DNA from: Strigamia acuminata
Taxonomy: Eukaryota; Arthropoda; Chilopoda; Geophilomorpha; Linotaeniidae
Direction: 5' to 3'
Length of the DNA stretch: 64,000 nucleotides
NCBI GenBank assembly: GCA_949358305.1
Contig: OX442321.1
Coordinates: 10,069,605 to 10,133,604, forward strand
Each line of letters starts with the position of its first letter. Within the stretch, counting starts at the first letter, position 1. Made by a program: the position numbers and the translations under genes. Below the pieces are notes generated by a model that was given only the letters and a program-made list of their open reading frames with translations, was not told where the DNA came from and made no database searches. This document shows positions 61,078 through 64,000 of the stretch, piece after piece.

Positions 61078-61707
61078 CGTGCTCCGGAAAAGAGTGCGTG
61101 CGTCCTACGCATGCATTAATGGAACTGAAACTTAAAATTACCAAGGAATACTAGTCAAATGTGAAGAGAGAAAATTATTCTGGAAGTGAAGACTCCCGTA
61201 AAAACTCTCCGGTGTGTTCCACACCGTTACAAAAGGGTAGTGAATAGTCACCTATTATAAAAAGAAGTACATGGATGCTAGTAACGTTATAAAAGTAGTA
61301 AGATAAAGGAAATATTTTAAAATACATAAGTTGGTCTAGCAATGGCCAAACATATAAAGAAGGTTGGAGTTTTCACTCAAAAAGCAAAGTTAAAACAAAA
61401 TAAGTCGTAATAATGAATAGAATCGCCAATCAAATTAAATTTACTAATAATTAATTCAAATTCAAGTGAGTAATAGGAATACAAATAGAATTATTTTAAA
61501 AGAACACACGTTTAAACTTAAGAAAATTCTTTCGAATTAAAAAGGTTAAACACTATATTATTATTATAAGATCGAGTGAAACAAGTAAATACACATTGAT
61601 AAAACAAAAATTATAGTTACAGAAAGTATAAAAACATTTACAACCGGAGTAAAATGCGGGATAATAAAATAAGAAGTTAGAAAAATAATAAATTCGTCGC
61701 ATTCTCA
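61078..61707. other. retroelement region between gag and putative 3' LTR, no pol
   Basis: 630 bp downstream of gag on the minus strand. No protease, reverse transcriptase or integrase frame, and no long open frame. Confidence 0.5.
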
Positions 61708-63357
61708 CTAATTACGCAATTTCTTCGTAATTTCTTTAACCTGCTCTACACCTCGGGATTGGGGAAATTCGGATTCAGATGAGTCAGAATTCTCTGCCTC
61801 GTCAGAGTCTGAAGACACTCTAATCTTGTTTAGAATTTTCTTCGCTATGAGTCTATATTTATTAAGGTGAAGATGTCTTTCATTTCTATTTTCATCTGAG
61901 TTTTCAGATTTCTTTTCTTCCTTTGTTTCTTTGGGGGTGTCAGCTGTCTTAGCAGCGGGGGGTTTGTCATCTTTATTATCTTTAGGTTTAGATTTTGTCC
62001 CTGGGGCGATGGGGTCATTGCCCACTTTGACATCGTACTTCTCCTTGTCTGCTAATACTTTCTTGTATATCCGTTCTAGATCACCTTTGTCTAAATTGTT
62101 TATTTCTAGACGGCTACGAATATCAGGGGTTGCGTAGCGTTGCATCATTTTACGCGCAACAAGTCCGTTGTACGTAGATTGCTGTCGCCAGCAGTTATAA
62201 TAGCGCAACACGTAGTGATACACTGTCTCTCCTTCCTCTGCGACTTGCTCAAAGCAGAGCTCGCCTCTCTGATCCTCATTTAATCCAAATCTGTTTTGGA
62301 AAACGGTCTTAAAATCTTCCCAAACAGTGAGAGTCGGCGCGAAATCGTCATACCAGGTGGCAGCCACTCCTGTGAGGTATGAGGGAACACATTGAGTGAT
62401 CGCCTCGTTCAGAGGGCAACCTTTATTTCGCGCTGCAGCGATTACAGCGTCGATAAACAAATTACAGTCTGTAGGAGTGCCTTCTCCTGTGAAGCGGGGC
62501 ACCTCCAAACCTTTGAAAGTGTAACGACGAGGGTCGTTCTGTGTAGAATTTGATTGATCATTGGGGGGAGGAGTACGATCTCGCTGTCGTCGCTGATCAG
62601 CTTGGTCAGCCTGGAAGGTTGTAAAACTTGTGGCTAGCTGCCTGATACTGTCAAACATATTAACTAACATATCATTCGAGACCGTAGAAGTACTAGAAGA
62701 ATGCGAGCGGGCAGGGGACGTGTTTATTCGTCTACGAGGGTTTCCGTGCGGAGTCGAATGGTTATGTAAATTGGGGTCAATAATACGTGGTGGAGTAGTG
62801 GGTCTAGGTCGATGGGTTGGTGTGTTTCCACCAGCATTAGCTTGTTGATTTAAGGTGGCTTGTGCCTGAGCTTGGGCTAATGCTAACGCATCGGCTTGGG
62901 CTTTGGCTTGGGCATCCGCCTGAGCTTTGGCTAATGCTAACGCATCGGCTTGGGCTTTGGCTTGGGCATCCGCCTGAGCTTTGGCTTGAGCATCTGCCTG
63001 AGCTTCGGCTAATGCTAACGCATCGGCTTGGGCTTTGGCTTGGGCATCCGCCTGAGCTTTGGCTTGAGCATCTGCCTGAGCTTTGGCCTGAGCATCTGCC
63101 TGAGCTTTGGCCTGAGCATCTGCCAAAATTTGTGCAGTTCTTGCAACAAAGTCATTAATATCTACGTAACTGGCGGGGTCTATTCCCACCAAAACACCAA
63201 GATTCAGGAGAGCGGGCAAATCAACTGTCTGGGCGGCGCTGAGGTCCAAGGTAACCTGCTGCCCTTGACTACCGCCGGCCTGAGGCTCGATATTACTCGA
63301 ATTTAAATCACCAGGGGAAGTCACTACAGTGGGGTTCGTTTTATTACGGCCCGTCAT
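61708..63357 (-). CDS. retrotransposon Gag, Ty3/Gypsy-like, 549 aa
   Basis: One open frame from the ATG at 63357. After an N-terminal region of about 75 residues comes a very regular Ala/Gln/Asp/Lys repeat (QADAQAKA units, about 12 copies, including DALALA variants), presumably helical. A Pro/Ser/Thr-rich linker (about 180-270) follows, then a retrotransposon-gag capsid domain (about 275-430) with [38 protein letters not shown] and a conserved-looking [16 protein letters not shown]. The C-terminus is Lys/Glu then Ser/Asp/Glu-rich. No CCHC zinc knuckle. The frame is intact, so the insertion is probably young. Upstream ATG-less frame extends only a few codons. Confidence 0.85.
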   Translation of the reverse strand: MTGRNKTNPTVVTSPGDLNSSNIEPQAGGSQGQQVTLDLSAAQTVDLPALLNLGVLVGIDPASYVDINDFVARTAQILADAQAKAQADAQAKAQADAQAKAQADAQAKAQADALALAEAQADAQAKAQADAQAKAQADALALAKAQADAQAKAQADALALAQAQAQATLNQQANAGGNTPTHRPRPTTPPRIIDPNLHNHSTPHGNPRRRINTSPARSHSSSTSTVSNDMLVNMFDSIRQLATSFTTFQADQADQRRQRDRTPPPNDQSNSTQNDPRRYTFKGLEVPRFTGEGTPTDCNLFIDAVIAAARNKGCPLNEAITQCVPSYLTGVAATWYDDFAPTLTVWEDFKTVFQNRFGLNEDQRGELCFEQVAEEGETVYHYVLRYYNCWRQQSTYNGLVARKMMQRYATPDIRSRLEINNLDKGDLERIYKKVLADKEKYDVKVGNDPIAPGTKSKPKDNKDDKPPAAKTADTPKETKEEKKSENSDENRNERHLHLNKYRLIAKKILNKIRVSSDSDEAENSDSSESEFPQSRGVEQVKEITKKLRN

Positions 63358-64000
63358 TATTACCACGGATGTCAAAATTTAAGCTTTCAAATAATTATTT
63401 AAAACACTTTCCTTCCTCTTCTTGAATTATTTCTGATATTCTCAGAAAACTCAAGCGATAAATGGATCAAGTCTAAAATTGATCGGTACACAATGGAATT
63501 CCTAAATTCAAGCGAATTCAAGAAGCTTATGATTCTAGTGCAAAATATCAAAACGTCTCAACAATACTAACAATTACTTTTCTCGTGATAGAAAATGTCA
63601 AAATGAAATTTGCCTACCGTCGGTGGAGAGTTCGAATCGGATTTCGGGAGTCGTCTAAAGTTTGCAGTGTTTCAGCTTTTCAGGGAAGTGGTCGTCTGGT
63701 ACACGTGGGTATGCAGAAGAAGTACTTCGAGAAGTGAACAGAATCGAGGGAAAACTAGGGTTTTATAACTTTGATATTTACAAAGGAAATAATTATTTGG
63801 CAGACATAGGATTATGTTAATGGCAATAATTGCCTGTCTGGCGACGTTGAGTCGGCACAGGGAAAGTTTGGCATAAAGGACAGGAACTTGAAACAATAGG
63901 GATTAGGGTTCACAAGATGGTGCTACAAATTTTTAGTTAGAGCAATTATCCAGAAATATGTTTGAAGTTTGAAGAATGTAAGGTTTCAAGATGTTAATCC
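63358..64000. other. retroelement 5' leader (minus strand), incomplete at window edge
   Basis: Sequence upstream of gag on the minus strand. The start of a second LTR (TGTGACGGAATAAAATTAG in plus orientation) is not found before 64000, so the 5' LTR, if present, lies outside. Nothing else is recognised. Confidence 0.4.

Noticed and set aside
62862-63306. Plus-strand open frames of 98 and 92 codons with repeats
   Set aside because: Antisense shadow of the Gag QADAQAKA repeat.
63620-63660. tRNA-like GTTCGAATCGG motif
   Set aside because: Only a T-arm-like string; no acceptor stem or anticodon arm could be paired. It might relate to a primer-binding site but no LTR end is next to it.

Overview
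This is a eukaryotic window, AT-rich, with many short (about 45-400 bp) GT-AG introns and dense gene packing. The protein set (PEX1, profilin, TFIIF-beta, RFC4, EARS2, TM9SF2, APC10) and a TTAGG-type telomere-like repeat point to an arthropod. I cannot name the species. I joined exons by hand from splice signals; for every gene called complete the joined coding length is a multiple of three.

Left part (1-9 kb): most of the peroxisomal AAA-ATPase PEX1 on the minus strand, running off the left edge, facing a decayed small gene that is interrupted by a hAT-type miniature element. A second hAT miniature element has a perfect 8-bp target duplication. 9-25 kb is a transporter block: three SLC16/monocarboxylate-transporter-like MFS genes (two minus, one plus) surround an SLC19 folate/thiamine-type carrier. 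The first SLC16-like gene is split inside a coding exon by a complete Copia element with identical 223-bp LTRs, an intact 1353-codon gag-pol and a GTAAC duplication. 25-35 kb holds an intronless two-pass membrane protein with a PPxY tail and a nine-exon gene for a long, acidic, disordered protein I do not recognise.

37-49 kb is housekeeping and compact: profilin, GTF2F2 and RFC4 (head to head), a DNAJC15/TIM14-like co-chaperone and EARS2 (head to head), TM9SF2, APC10. Convergent pairs end only about 100-125 bp apart.

49.5-55.8 kb is the most unusual part. A 6.3-kb segment is bounded by a perfect 13-bp inverted repeat (CAGGGGGTACGAC) and flanked on both sides by ATAAAATC, as expected for one hAT-type insertion. 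Its two ends are direct copies of one miniature element of about 230 bp. Between them lie another hAT element, a GCGG-rich inverted-repeat element, a possible captured exon, a 62-bp satellite with 300-bp higher-order units, and a palindromic 27/54-bp minisatellite built from TTAGG. It looks like a composite transposon carrying subtelomere-like DNA.

55.8-64 kb: a small PR/SET-domain gene, then a second TM9SF2 copy (exons 6-16 visible) with a replaced C-terminus. Its intron is invaded by a gag-bearing LTR retroelement with a putative 2.1-kb LTR; no pol is seen in the window.
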